Assembly: GCF_040513375.1 (NCBI RefSeq)
Contig: NZ_JBEVTG010000002.1
Span: forward strand, 434,001 to 498,000
From: Flagellimonas_B algarum
Lineage (GTDB): Bacteria; Bacteroidota; Bacteroidia; Flavobacteriales; Flavobacteriaceae
Length of the DNA stretch: 64,000 bases
Reading direction: 5' to 3'
Shown: piece after piece, positions 44,673 to 54,646 of the stretch
Position numbering within the stretch: position 1 is the first letter of the stretch
Layout: each line of letters starts with the position of its first letter
The notes under the pieces: model-generated
The model's database searches: none
What the model was told of the DNA's origin: nothing
What the model saw: only the letters and a program-made list of their open reading frames with translations
Translations under genes and position numbers: made by a program

Positions 44673-45973
44673 TCGACCCAAAATTCAGGAACAACATTAC
44701 TCCCCAATTGGGTACAATCACCACAGACCGTTGCCACATAGGTATACGGCCCTGGGCAGGTCCCGATATTATCCGAATTCACTCCCACATAGGCGATCAG
44801 GTCAAGGTTGACCCGTTCGATGATGGATTGCGGACAAGGATTTCCTCCTGTAGGACCGCTAAAACAAAAAGAAATATGCGATTCCGGCGAGGAGTGCAGT
44901 CCACAATTGAACGGAAATGGTGGAATTTCCTCCGTCGGATAAAAGTCGGTGTAATTGAAAAACATGCGCCGCTTGGCGACGGACACTACATCGAAAAAGC
45001 CGATAACGGCCCCTTGCCGTCCATTTTCAGCAAATAGGTTGCCCTCTAAGAATCCGGGTTGGACTTGTGAAAAAACACTCCCTGTCTGACTGAAATTATT
45101 GAGCTGTTCGTAAAAGGCGTAAGAGGCTACCCCGGCCACCCGCTGCTGCACTTCAATGCTATAGCGGTGCGAGATGATAAAATCGTCGTTGGGGATGAAC
45201 CGTACCATGAACTTTCTAGGCCCTGACTGTGACGTGATCGTCTCCGTTTGGATGATGGTATTCGAGGGATCCGTACGGTAGCAGACCTGCTGTTCCTCTT
45301 CACGTTCTACGATTTCGAGGTCATACGTAGGTTCTGGCAAGGCACAAGGATCGTAATTGGTCAATCGAAACTCAAAAGGGGTCCATTCAGGGGCGATGAT
45401 CTTGTAGGTCTCATCGTAGGTATATCGAAAATTATTGGATTCCCCTTCCATAACGGAGCCGTCAATGAATATCCCGATGCCATCTACACCCTCATCGTTG
45501 GTCATGCGTTCAGCGTAAACGTCATCCAAGGAAGCCATACCCTCTATCGCCATAGCTTCCGAAGCGTAGCGGGTACCGTTACTCCGCACCACGTTCAATT
45601 GATACGTATTACCCATGGTAGCACCATAGGCGACATTGGATTCATAGATACCGGGTTCGGTCTCAACGTAATCGAATACATTGCCGTTGCCATCGGTCAC
45701 CGAAACATTCGCATTTTCTTCGTAATTCACAAAATCACGCTGCATATCACGCACCGGAATAAAAGGGTTGAACACCGAGTCCAATTGCAGGTCGATCAGG
45801 GTGTCGATCTTGCTCAACACGACCCGATGTCTTTTCACCTCATCGGACAAGGTCGATTCCACGATCAGGATATCCAAAGGGTCGTTGCCCATCCCGATAT
45901 CCAAATCCACTTCATCGATACAACTTGCCAGGGCAATGGTGCCCAAAAAAATTACGAATGCTTTTTTTATCAC
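44669..45973 (-). CDS. DUF4249 lipoprotein (second tandem copy)
   Basis: A 434-residue paralogue with lipobox LASC (MIKKAFVIFLGTIALASC), core IVESTLSDEVKRHRVVLSK, DETYKIIAPEWTPFEF and terminal GDCTQLGSNVVPEFWVE. Translation starts at GTG 45973, overlapping the stop of the first copy as GTGA, so expression is coupled. The Cys pair near the C-terminus (about 410-420) is conserved in all three copies. Confidence 0.88.
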   Translation of the reverse strand: MIKKAFVIFLGTIALASCIDEVDLDIGMGNDPLDILIVESTLSDEVKRHRVVLSKIDTLIDLQLDSVFNPFIPVRDMQRDFVNYEENANVSVTDGNGNVFDYVETEPGIYESNVAYGATMGNTYQLNVVRSNGTRYASEAMAIEGMASLDDVYAERMTNDEGVDGIGIFIDGSVMEGESNNFRYTYDETYKIIAPEWTPFEFRLTNYDPCALPEPTYDLEIVEREEEQQVCYRTDPSNTIIQTETITSQSGPRKFMVRFIPNDDFIISHRYSIEVQQRVAGVASYAFYEQLNNFSQTGSVFSQVQPGFLEGNLFAENGRQGAVIGFFDVVSVAKRRMFFNYTDFYPTEEIPPFPFNCGLHSSPESHISFCFSGPTGGNPCPQSIIERVNLDLIAYVGVNSDNIGTCPGPYTYVATVCGDCTQLGSNVVPEFWVE

Positions 45974-47268
45974 GGCTCTTCAATCCAAAATTCAGGGACC
46001 ACATTGCTACCGAACTCACGGCAGTCAACGCATCCCAATGCCTTGACCAAATACGGTGCCCTATCGAGCTCTCCGTCTTCGTCAACGTTTAAATAATTCT
46101 CATTTACGCCTACAAATCCGATAAGTCCGGCGATGATCCCATCCAACAACGGACTGTTCGAGGTACCGTCTATCACCAATTTGCCATCGATTTCGGTAAC
46201 ATGGAACCCTTCGGGATATAAAGGTGGCTTCCCGATGAACTCACAATTGATCGCGTATGGTGGTAAGGGTTCTCCAGGAAAGAGGTCTTCATAATCGAAG
46301 AACATCCGCTTTTCACTGTACGCACTCAATTCGAAATAGCCGATGACCAAGCCTTCGGAATTCGAGGCTGAAATATTGCCTTCCAATAAACCGGTCTGCA
46401 CGTTACTGAAAATGCTTTCTGAACTCGAAAAGCTCAGCATGGTGTTGAAAAACGATGCAGCGTCGGCCGAATGGTGGTATTGTTTGACCAAGATGCTGTA
46501 GCGATGCGATATGAAATAATTCTCCCTTCCCAAAAACCGGACTTCAAAATCTTGCAGGCCATTGCTGCTGAGGTCTTCGGTAGAAGCCAAGATCAGATCG
46601 ATGGAACGGTTGTTGCCAAAGCAGGTCCTTGCCTCCTCGCCACGCGGGGCGACGGTAGCTTCCCATCCATCATCATCTTCGCAGAAATAGTCGTAATCGA
46701 CTTCATCCCAATCGAAGGGATTGAAATCAGGTGCGATGATCTTAAATGTTTCATCGTATTCATAGCGAAAGTATGTCGGCGTACCCGAACTCGAGTCGTT
46801 ATCCAACAAAATGGAAACCCCTTCAGTACCCGTACCACTGGTTCTGCGCTCAGCGTGCATATCGCCGATCGTTACCGGTGCCGGCATGCGTTCGGATCTC
46901 GATTCAAAACGGGCGCCTTCACTGGTCACGATTTCCAATCGGTATTCGCGATCAGGCAGCATTTGCATCACGGCGTTCGAGCGGTACTGCCCCGGTGCGG
47001 CTTCACTAAAACCAAAGGAGGCCCCTGCATCATCAAAAACGGTTACCTGGGCATTGCGCACAGGACTGGGATCGGTCTCTTCGAAACTGAAGGTACGTGA
47101 AAGCCAAATGGTCTGTTGGGCCACCTGGTCGTTTAAACGGGCATCGACTACCAATGCGCCTTCAAAATTCACGATTTCCGCATCGAACTCCTCGATGCAC
47201 CCCATCAAGACCACTACCCCCAGTGCGGTCAACCACTTGATTTTTCTTCGTAATAATTCTCTTTTCAT
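45970..47268 (-). CDS. DUF4249 lipoprotein (first tandem copy)
   Basis: A 432-residue paralogue with lipobox LMGC (MKRELLRRKIKWLTALGVVVLMGC), core VVDARLNDQVAQQTIWLSR, DETFKIIAPDFNPFDW and terminal VDCREFGSNVVPEFWIEEP. It is the most divergent of the three at the C-terminus, with an extra EEP tail. It starts 10 bases after the TonB receptor gene. Confidence 0.88.
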   Translation of the reverse strand: MKRELLRRKIKWLTALGVVVLMGCIEEFDAEIVNFEGALVVDARLNDQVAQQTIWLSRTFSFEETDPSPVRNAQVTVFDDAGASFGFSEAAPGQYRSNAVMQMLPDREYRLEIVTSEGARFESRSERMPAPVTIGDMHAERRTSGTGTEGVSILLDNDSSSGTPTYFRYEYDETFKIIAPDFNPFDWDEVDYDYFCEDDDGWEATVAPRGEEARTCFGNNRSIDLILASTEDLSSNGLQDFEVRFLGRENYFISHRYSILVKQYHHSADAASFFNTMLSFSSSESIFSNVQTGLLEGNISASNSEGLVIGYFELSAYSEKRMFFDYEDLFPGEPLPPYAINCEFIGKPPLYPEGFHVTEIDGKLVIDGTSNSPLLDGIIAGLIGFVGVNENYLNVDEDGELDRAPYLVKALGCVDCREFGSNVVPEFWIEEP

Positions 47269-47278
47269 TTCTTAGCAA

Positions 47279-50083
47279 TTAGAATTTGAAATTGTAGGTT
47301 ATGGACGGGATCGGGATTGCGAAAATCGAGCTTTGCAATGCCTTCACCTCTCCATTATCGGTCACGAAAAACACCGAATACGGGTTGTTGCGACCCAGCA
47401 CGTTGTAAACTGATATGGTCCAGAAACTATGGGCCAATTTGTTCTTTTTATGATTCCCCTCGATATTGACCCCCAGGTCTAAGCGATAAAAATCAGGGAT
47501 CCTGAATTCGTTTCTGTTGCTGAAGGCCACGAAATCGGCATTGTTGAAACGGAACGTTCCAATCGGGAAGGTCACCGGTCTTCCGGTCTGATACACGAAA
47601 TTGGCCGAAATGCTGTAGCGTCTTGTGAATTTGTAGTTCGCGATCAAGCTGACGTCATGGGGCTTGTCGAAATTCGAAGGGAAAAATTCCCCATTGTTGA
47701 TGCGTTCTTCACTGAACGGGCTGTCGAAGCGGTAAAACGAACGCGAATAGGTATAACTTAACCAGCCGTTGAGATCGCCTCGGTTTTTCTTTAAGAGGAA
47801 TTCGACCCCATAGGCCTTTCCATCACCTTGCAATACCTCGGTCTCTACATTTTGGTTCAAAAAGAGGTCCGCACCGGTTTTGAAATCAAGGACATTGTCC
47901 AATCGTTTGTAGTAGCCTTCCAGACTGACCTCAAACTCGTTGTCCTTAAAGTTTTTGTAGAGGCCCAAGGCCCCTTGGTAGCCCGTTTGTGGCTCGATGT
48001 TCAAGTCTGACAACTTCCAGGTATCGATCGGCGATACCGTCGTATTGTTCGATAAGGTATGGATGAACTGATAGGCATTGTTGAAACTGGCTTTGATCGA
48101 AAAATCAGGCGCCAACAAATAACGGGCAGAAAACCTGACCTCCGGCCCTCCATAGGTTTCGATGACCTCACCACTACCATATTCGATGGTCTCCACCACC
48201 GTGGACTCATTCCGCGGTTGTCCGTCGACATAGGTTCGTTGCGTGCCTTCGCCCAAAGCCGCGAAAAAGGCATAGCGCAGCCCGATATTCACCAAGAATT
48301 TCTCGCCGATATTGATTTCATCACCAATGAACAAAGCCCCTTCAATGGCCCGTTCACGGTCGACGGCAAAATCGGTGATATCGGATTCACTCCCCGTAGG
48401 TTCAATACTTCCCGGATTGACCGAATAAAACTTGGCCGCCAGTCCATAATCCAAGGCATGCTTGTCATTGACTAGGGTCTTCATACGGTATTTCAATTCC
48501 GTTTCGTTGATGCTGTAATCCAATTCGAAATCGGTATTCGATTCCCCATCGAAATCAATTCCGAAACGATAGTCGCTATTGGCAACGGTCAGGGCACCAC
48601 TGGTGCGTTCATTGAACTGTTGGTCCCAACGGAAGGAGAACAGACGGTTCGAATAATTGTATAACGAATCGGAAGTAATGCTGAAGGCATCGCGGCTGAT
48701 GTAAGCTGTTCCTTTGATCTCGCTTTTGTCGCTCAAACGATGATGGTACTTGACAATACCATCGAAAAAAGAGGCTTCGCTGTTGTTCAAGGATTCTTCA
48801 TCGAGCGAACGCAAAATCCAATCTGCGTAGGCGCCACGAGCACCGATAATTACCGAAGAGGTGTCTTTTTTGACCGGGATCTCCAAAGCCAAGTTCCCCG
48901 TCACCGGGCCAATGGAACCTTCACCCGAGAACTTTTCTACATTTCCGTTTTTAGTGCGGATATCGAAAACGGACGATAGGCGCCCGCCGAATTCAACGGG
49001 CACGCTGCCCTTATAGATATCGACCCCTTTGGTCGTAAAGGGATTCAGTGCCTGGAAAATGCCGAAGAAATGTGTCGGATTGTAGATGACCGCATCGTCA
49101 AGCAATACGAGGTTCTGGTCGGTTTTGCCTCCCCTGACATTCAAACCTGTTGCCCCTTCACCGGCTGAAGAAATACCCGGGAGGTTTTTGGCAATCTGCA
49201 AAATATCACGTTCGCCCAAAACCAAGGGGATGTTCTTTGATTCTTCGAGGTCGATCTGTTCGGTGCCGGTTTCGGCATCCTCGACATTACTGATGGCGTC
49301 GGCCTCCAAGATGACTTCATCCAATTGTTCCAGTCCTTCTTCCAAAACCAAATCCAATTGACCGTCATTGTACATGACCACTTCGCGTTCCGAATCAGCG
49401 ATTCCCATAGCGCTGGTTGCGATGACGTTATAGCCCGAAGGCAACTCGATGGAATAGCCCCCGTTCGCATCGGTCACGGCAATTTCGTTGCTTCCTTTGA
49501 TACGAATGGCCAGATCGGGTATGGCCTCGCCCGTACGTTGGTTAATGGCCCTTCCGGTCAAAACGTAGGTCGATTTCAAACGCCCTTCCAAAGCTTTTCC
49601 GATACGAACCACCGGGTAGCGGGTCTTGCGCTTCCGCACCCCGTCATTATAAAAGACCGGAGGGGGCAAGGCACTACTGACCCCAGTGACCGTGGCATTC
49701 GTTGAATCGGCTTTCTTACCGAAAAAATCACGCGGTAAGGCGTCGTAAATGATGGTATTCTGTAATAAGATGACCCTGTTTTCGGCCTCTAAAACGTAAT
49801 AGTTCAATTCGGTGTCGGCCAAAAGCGTCTCTAAGACCTCGGAAAGTCCCGCAGCCTCAAATGTTGCAGAAATCGTTTTGTCGGTGAGCCATTCAGAAAC
49901 AAAGAAGAACTGGAGTCCGGTCTGTTGTTGTACCGCTTTTACCGCCTCTTCCAGATTGGTTTCGGAGAAGGATGCGGTAACCGTTTTTTCTTGCCCATTC
50001 AAAGCAATAACGAATAAAAAGAATGGGATTAATAGGACATAGGATGACAACGACGGCATCCGTCGGACCTTTTCTTCTTGCAT
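47279..50083 (-). CDS. TonB-dependent receptor with STN and carboxypeptidase-regulatory domains
   Basis: The 934-residue outer-membrane receptor begins with a signal (SYVLLIPFFLFVIALNGQ), then an STN domain (about 35-95; TNLEEAVKAVQQQTGLQFFF), a carboxypeptidase-regulatory-like beta domain (about 165-245; LTGRAINQRTGEAIPDLAI), a plug (about 290-395; GERDILQIAKNLPGISS, GLNVRGGKTDQNLVLLDDAV) and a C-terminal barrel ending in IPSITYNFKF. An STN domain often signals transcriptional sensing through an anti-sigma factor, yet no FecIR pair is nearby. ATG 50083 was chosen because the signal peptide follows it. It leads the DUF4249 operon. Confidence 0.92.
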   Translation of the reverse strand: MQEEKVRRMPSLSSYVLLIPFFLFVIALNGQEKTVTASFSETNLEEAVKAVQQQTGLQFFFVSEWLTDKTISATFEAAGLSEVLETLLADTELNYYVLEAENRVILLQNTIIYDALPRDFFGKKADSTNATVTGVSSALPPPVFYNDGVRKRKTRYPVVRIGKALEGRLKSTYVLTGRAINQRTGEAIPDLAIRIKGSNEIAVTDANGGYSIELPSGYNVIATSAMGIADSEREVVMYNDGQLDLVLEEGLEQLDEVILEADAISNVEDAETGTEQIDLEESKNIPLVLGERDILQIAKNLPGISSAGEGATGLNVRGGKTDQNLVLLDDAVIYNPTHFFGIFQALNPFTTKGVDIYKGSVPVEFGGRLSSVFDIRTKNGNVEKFSGEGSIGPVTGNLALEIPVKKDTSSVIIGARGAYADWILRSLDEESLNNSEASFFDGIVKYHHRLSDKSEIKGTAYISRDAFSITSDSLYNYSNRLFSFRWDQQFNERTSGALTVANSDYRFGIDFDGESNTDFELDYSINETELKYRMKTLVNDKHALDYGLAAKFYSVNPGSIEPTGSESDITDFAVDRERAIEGALFIGDEINIGEKFLVNIGLRYAFFAALGEGTQRTYVDGQPRNESTVVETIEYGSGEVIETYGGPEVRFSARYLLAPDFSIKASFNNAYQFIHTLSNNTTVSPIDTWKLSDLNIEPQTGYQGALGLYKNFKDNEFEVSLEGYYKRLDNVLDFKTGADLFLNQNVETEVLQGDGKAYGVEFLLKKNRGDLNGWLSYTYSRSFYRFDSPFSEERINNGEFFPSNFDKPHDVSLIANYKFTRRYSISANFVYQTGRPVTFPIGTFRFNNADFVAFSNRNEFRIPDFYRLDLGVNIEGNHKKNKLAHSFWTISVYNVLGRNNPYSVFFVTDNGEVKALQSSIFAIPIPSITYNFKF

Positions 50084-50117
50084 AGCACCTGAATTAGCTA
50101 GTTGTAAGTTATAAAAA

Positions 50118-50183
50118 GATTTCAATCCTTTAAAGGGTTGCGTGTGCAATCGGGTACATTTATACCTTAAAATGATTGAAATC
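50118..50183 (-). terminator. Long imperfect inverted repeat with T run between penicillin acylase and TonB receptor genes
   Basis: Arms 50165-50183 and 50118-50136 (19 bases each, 17 matching) enclose a 28-base loop; on the reverse strand the second arm is followed by TTTTT. It starts 12 bases after the acylase stop and ends 35 bases before the TonB receptor ATG. It may simply terminate the acylase gene, or act in the leader of the receptor operon. Confidence 0.55.
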
Positions 50184-50195
50184 AACAAAATAGTA

Positions 50196-52592
50196 TCAAT
50201 TCGTTGGTTCAAAGTCCAACTGGCCGATCGCTCTCGCCTTGATTTCTTCTTCGTTCATCAGCATGCCACGGTATTCCCCATTTGCATACATTTCAGCCTG
50301 ATCCCGATAATGGCGACTCAACGGATTCCCTGATTGCCCCGTAGGTAAGATGCTCATGCTTCCTTCGATATCCGAAAAATCGATGATCCTCCGCGTGGAG
50401 GGAATACTCGTCACTTTGAACGTACCGTCAGCTTGTCTTCTAAAGCCTTGGTTATTCAGTGTTCCACCCGTACCCGATGTTGGCATTGGTCCTACATTGA
50501 AATATTTACGTAGCGAGGCCACGCGTCCGATAGGATGGTCGTGTTCCAAAAAGTGTACCCGATCCCATGTCCAGGTCGTATAGTCCGTCCCTAATTCATC
50601 GGTCAACTGTGCCCAGGCATCGTGAAAGGCCTTGGTGATGATCATCGCTTTGGTTTCGACAATGTCGTCGGTCGCTAGATCGTCCCACCATTTCGATGCC
50701 TCGTCATCAAAGATCATACGCATCTTTAACTGCACCCCATAGGAGGCGTATTCGGCAATCGAATCGAACTCATCGGCGAAAATATCGCGATGCAAGTTTT
50801 GTCTGAATTTTTCGTAAAACACGGCGGGTACGCTTTTGCCGTCAAAGCGACCGTCCCATTTATCGGCCAAGTCCAAAAATCCAACTTGTCTGTCGCTCAA
50901 TCCGCTTACATCCAGCTGCGAAAAACTACGCTTTAAAAATTCGGCGCCCGTTCTAAGGGTAATATCATTGGCCATGTCCATCATGTCGTTCTTGGTCCAT
51001 CCGGTGGGTTTTTCTTCCATCCGATCAATGATGCGTCCGGCCCGAAATACCGAATTGGCGAAATAACCCGGCACGTACATCCCGGATATGGAGTCAGGTT
51101 GGTTGTTCGCCGAATATACATAGTGCCATGGCGGATTGATGGCATGGGGGTTGTGTTCGAAACCAAGGTATGCGGTTGGGTCATCGTCTCCGGTCGTTCC
51201 GTCCAAAATGAACTTCGTACTGGTGCTGTCGGGCATGCGATATAGCTTGGCAGTTCCCCACCATGCGATATTACCATCGGCATCACCATACATGACATTG
51301 AGCCCGGGAGCATGGATGTTCGGCAAGGCCGTTGCGAATTCTTCGATGGACTCGGCATGATTGATACCATACAAACCTTCAACGAGTCGGTTCTCAAACT
51401 GGGTAAACAACCAATGCATACTTACCAAGCGATCCCCTTCGACCCGGGTTCGGTTGGCGAAATTGTCATTGACGATCGGCCCTCTATGGGTCTTGCGATA
51501 TACGAATTCCACATCAGGGGCGTCTTTCACCTTGATGGTCTTTGTTACGAAATCGAAGTTGCGCCATTCACCTTTAAAGCGGTAACGCGTCGAATCTTCA
51601 GGATGGGCTTCCTCATAGTAAAAATTGGTATCATCATTAGCTAACATGGTGAACCCATGGGCCATAAAACGATCATGTGAGAGCAAAGGAAAAGGAACCC
51701 CGGCCAAGTAATAGCCGTATTTTTCATAATCAGGCGTCACCAAATGCGCTTCATACCATACCGATGGTTGGGCTTGGGCAATATGGGGGTCGTTTTCGAA
51801 CAACACCTTGCCCGTTGCGGTCTTTTCAGGGGCCAGTACCCAACTGTTGCTTCCGTAGATCTCAGGAATCGGAAGTCTTGACAGGGCATTGTCCATCTGT
51901 TCATGCAAGGCCATCAAACCGTTCGCCGTACTATCGGGATACACTGGGATCTTAAGTGAACCGGGCACTTCGCTTTGAAACAATGGGTGGGTGTACACGG
52001 AATCAAGCCGGTGTAACAAATTGGTATTGACAATATCGCGTGCGCCCTTGTTGAAGGTAAAGCCCATATAGGACACCGCGTTGTACACATCCTTAAGATC
52101 GAATTTTTGTTTTTCGAGCCCGGTCAAATAAAATTCCACCGGGGTCGGCCCGTTATCAATGAATTGGTTGATGCCGTCGAGATAGGCTTCTGCCAATTGT
52201 ACCGAAGCTGCCGATCGATCAAGTTTCGCCAGGGCTTTTTGGTTATAGTCGTCAATTCCTAAAGACAAAAAGAACTTATCGGTTTCCAAGGTCAAATCCC
52301 CGAATATCTCGGATAATCCTCCCGACCCGGCTCTACGGAGCAGTTCCATTTGCCATAATCGATCTTGGGCATGCACATAGCCCAAAGTGCGTATGGCATC
52401 GGTTTCATTATCGGCATAAATATGGGGTACCCCATAGGCATCGAAGTATACTTCGACCCCTTGGTCGAGGCCTTTCAATTCCTGTTTCCCCTCATAGGTA
52501 GGGGTCAGGCTATTCAAAAAGATGAAAATGAAAAGGGCAAGAATTGCAAAAAGGCCCAGCAGCGCGAGCAGGATTTTTTTAAGCCGCTTCAT
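50196..52592 (-). CDS. Penicillin acylase family N-terminal nucleophile hydrolase
   Basis: A 798-residue Ntn hydrolase of the penicillin/AHL acylase family. An N-terminal membrane helix or signal (KKILLALLGLFAILALFIFIFL) is followed by the alpha chain (VYFDAYGVPHIYADNETDAIRTLGYVHAQDRLWQMELLRR), a spacer, and the autocatalytic Ser in GSNSWVLAPEKT, which becomes the N-terminal nucleophile of the beta chain. These enzymes hydrolyse amide bonds; known substrates include beta-lactams and acyl-homoserine lactones, so the true one here is open. ATG 52592 is used; the upstream TTG at 52601 is not. Confidence 0.92.
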   Translation of the reverse strand: MKRLKKILLALLGLFAILALFIFIFLNSLTPTYEGKQELKGLDQGVEVYFDAYGVPHIYADNETDAIRTLGYVHAQDRLWQMELLRRAGSGGLSEIFGDLTLETDKFFLSLGIDDYNQKALAKLDRSAASVQLAEAYLDGINQFIDNGPTPVEFYLTGLEKQKFDLKDVYNAVSYMGFTFNKGARDIVNTNLLHRLDSVYTHPLFQSEVPGSLKIPVYPDSTANGLMALHEQMDNALSRLPIPEIYGSNSWVLAPEKTATGKVLFENDPHIAQAQPSVWYEAHLVTPDYEKYGYYLAGVPFPLLSHDRFMAHGFTMLANDDTNFYYEEAHPEDSTRYRFKGEWRNFDFVTKTIKVKDAPDVEFVYRKTHRGPIVNDNFANRTRVEGDRLVSMHWLFTQFENRLVEGLYGINHAESIEEFATALPNIHAPGLNVMYGDADGNIAWWGTAKLYRMPDSTSTKFILDGTTGDDDPTAYLGFEHNPHAINPPWHYVYSANNQPDSISGMYVPGYFANSVFRAGRIIDRMEEKPTGWTKNDMMDMANDITLRTGAEFLKRSFSQLDVSGLSDRQVGFLDLADKWDGRFDGKSVPAVFYEKFRQNLHRDIFADEFDSIAEYASYGVQLKMRMIFDDEASKWWDDLATDDIVETKAMIITKAFHDAWAQLTDELGTDYTTWTWDRVHFLEHDHPIGRVASLRKYFNVGPMPTSGTGGTLNNQGFRRQADGTFKVTSIPSTRRIIDFSDIEGSMSILPTGQSGNPLSRHYRDQAEMYANGEYRGMLMNEEEIKARAIGQLDFEPTN

Positions 52593-52663
52593 AGTAAGCA
52601 AAGTTAGTTTTGCTTAAAGGTAGCTTATTTGGAACAATTCTATCCGTCCAAATCCAAATCAGA

Positions 52664-54646
52664 TCAATTCATGGAGAGCTGGTAACGTTCCAACCCAGAC
52701 TGCAGCCAAGCTTTGTAAGTCGGTACATCGACATACTGCACGGCATGGTTCAGCACTTCAAGTTCGGGGGATAACAAGACATAATAAGGTTGTGAAGCGG
52801 CACTGAAATTCAGGGTTTGAAAGGTACCCCATTTCTGGCCGACGGTCTTGATTTTTTTAATGCGCCCGTTGTCAAATTGAAAGTCGAATTGCTCATCGAT
52901 GGGAAGTGCCTTTCGATCATCAACATATAACGAAATGATAACATAGTCGTCACGCAACATGGAGTAGACCTGTTGGTCGCTCCATACGTTTTCTTCCATT
53001 TTTCGACAGTTCACGCAAGCCCAGCCCGTAAAATCGAGCAAAATGGGTTTGCGTTTCGTTTTGGCCACGGCCAAGCCTTCATCGAAATCCTTGTAGCACT
53101 CCAAGCCTAAAGGACAATCACTTTCCGAAGCCTGTATGGTGTAAAAATCAGGTGGCGGAAAACCACTCAAGACTTTCAGACTGGTCAGGTTCATCAAACC
53201 GAGTACCAAATAGACCGCCGAAGCAATACTGAGCAAGCCCACGATCTTTCTAAGAGCAGACGGTTTCTGTTTCGGGCCATCATGCGGAAATCGGAATAGT
53301 CCAAATAAATACAATGCCAGCAAAACGAACAACAGGATCCAAATTCCCAAAAAGAGCTCTCGCTTAAGCAAGCCCCAATTAGCGACCAAATCGGCATTGG
53401 ACAAGAACTTGAATGCCAAGCCCAATTCAAGGAAGCCTAAGACCACCTTGACCGTTGTCATCCACCCGCCGGACTTCGGTAGGGAGTTCAACCAGGCCGG
53501 AAATAGGGCGAACAGGGTGAACGGAAGGGCCAGGGCCAATCCAAAACCCGTCATACCGAAGGACAGGTTGGTAGCCACGCTACCTTCAGCCAAAGCCGTG
53601 CTTCCCAACAATCCTCCTAATATCGGTCCGGTACAGGAGAAGGAAACGATTGCCAAGGTCAAAGCCATAAAAAAGATCCCAATGGCTCCGCCTATTTTAG
53701 CCGAAGCCGCATCCATCTTATTGGCCCATGAACTTGGTAAGGTCAACTCATAATATCCGAAAAACGAAAAAGCGAAAAAGACGAAAATGGCAAAGAAGAA
53801 GAGGTTCAACCAGATATTCGTAGCGATGGTATTCAAGATTTGCGAATCGACCGAATCGAACAGATGAAAGGGCAGGCTCAATAAAAAGTAAATCAATACG
53901 ATGAAGAATCCATACAAAGCCGCATTGGTGATCCCTTTCGCCCTATTCGTCGATTGTTTGGTAAAAAAGGAGACGGTCAACGGGATGAGCGGGAATACGC
54001 AGGGTGTCAGTAATGCGATCAAACCACCCAAAAATCCCAGGCCAAAAATCATCCAAACCGCCGAACCGTCATTGGGGTCGGCCGCCCCTTCTGCCACAAG
54101 CCGGTCTTTTGCTTTCAATTCTACCTCCAATTTCGCCGACTTGGCAACACTATTGGCATCAACAGCCGTTGCCGCCAATGGGGTAACGGAACCGCCGTCC
54201 AACGCGATTTCGAACACTTCTTCTTTAAGGATGCAGACTTCCTTACAAATCTGGTAATACAGCACCACTTTCAATTGCCGTGTATCGGGCTGAAGCAGTT
54301 TGATACGTTGCGTAAACAAGGCCGTTTCTTTGAAAAAGGTTTCGTCAACATCGAAGACCTCCGTGTACTTGGTGTAGGTCTTGCCTTCTTCGGTCTTCCC
54401 CACCAATTCGTAGTCGATCCCTGCCCTATCGAATTCGAATTCGCTGGGCATGGACCCGCCTTCAGCCGTATACAGCGAATACACGAACCAGTCTTCGAGG
54501 ATTTTTCCCTTGAATCGTAATTCGTACTCCAAGGCGTTGATTTGCTCCACTTCATGGGTCCAAACCGCGGGTTCATCTTCCGTTTGCGCTTGCAATAGCC
54601 ACCCTGGCAGAAAACAGAGTGCGATCAATAGTATGTTTCGAATCAC
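52664..54646 (-). CDS. dsbD: Thiol:disulfide interchange protein DsbD
   Basis: A 660-residue protein that passes electrons from cytoplasmic thioredoxin to periplasmic thiol proteins. It has an N-terminal periplasmic domain with a CKEVC-like Cys pair (about 132-136), a DsbD/CcdA-type eight-helix membrane domain with Cys in TPCVFPLIPLT and SFSCTGPILGG, and a C-terminal thioredoxin domain with WACVNCRKM. Translation starts at GTG 54646, overlapping the tilS stop (GTGA). Length fits the family. Confidence 0.93.
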   Translation of the reverse strand: MIRNILLIALCFLPGWLLQAQTEDEPAVWTHEVEQINALEYELRFKGKILEDWFVYSLYTAEGGSMPSEFEFDRAGIDYELVGKTEEGKTYTKYTEVFDVDETFFKETALFTQRIKLLQPDTRQLKVVLYYQICKEVCILKEEVFEIALDGGSVTPLAATAVDANSVAKSAKLEVELKAKDRLVAEGAADPNDGSAVWMIFGLGFLGGLIALLTPCVFPLIPLTVSFFTKQSTNRAKGITNAALYGFFIVLIYFLLSLPFHLFDSVDSQILNTIATNIWLNLFFFAIFVFFAFSFFGYYELTLPSSWANKMDAASAKIGGAIGIFFMALTLAIVSFSCTGPILGGLLGSTALAEGSVATNLSFGMTGFGLALALPFTLFALFPAWLNSLPKSGGWMTTVKVVLGFLELGLAFKFLSNADLVANWGLLKRELFLGIWILLFVLLALYLFGLFRFPHDGPKQKPSALRKIVGLLSIASAVYLVLGLMNLTSLKVLSGFPPPDFYTIQASESDCPLGLECYKDFDEGLAVAKTKRKPILLDFTGWACVNCRKMEENVWSDQQVYSMLRDDYVIISLYVDDRKALPIDEQFDFQFDNGRIKKIKTVGQKWGTFQTLNFSAASQPYYVLLSPELEVLNHAVQYVDVPTYKAWLQSGLERYQLSMN

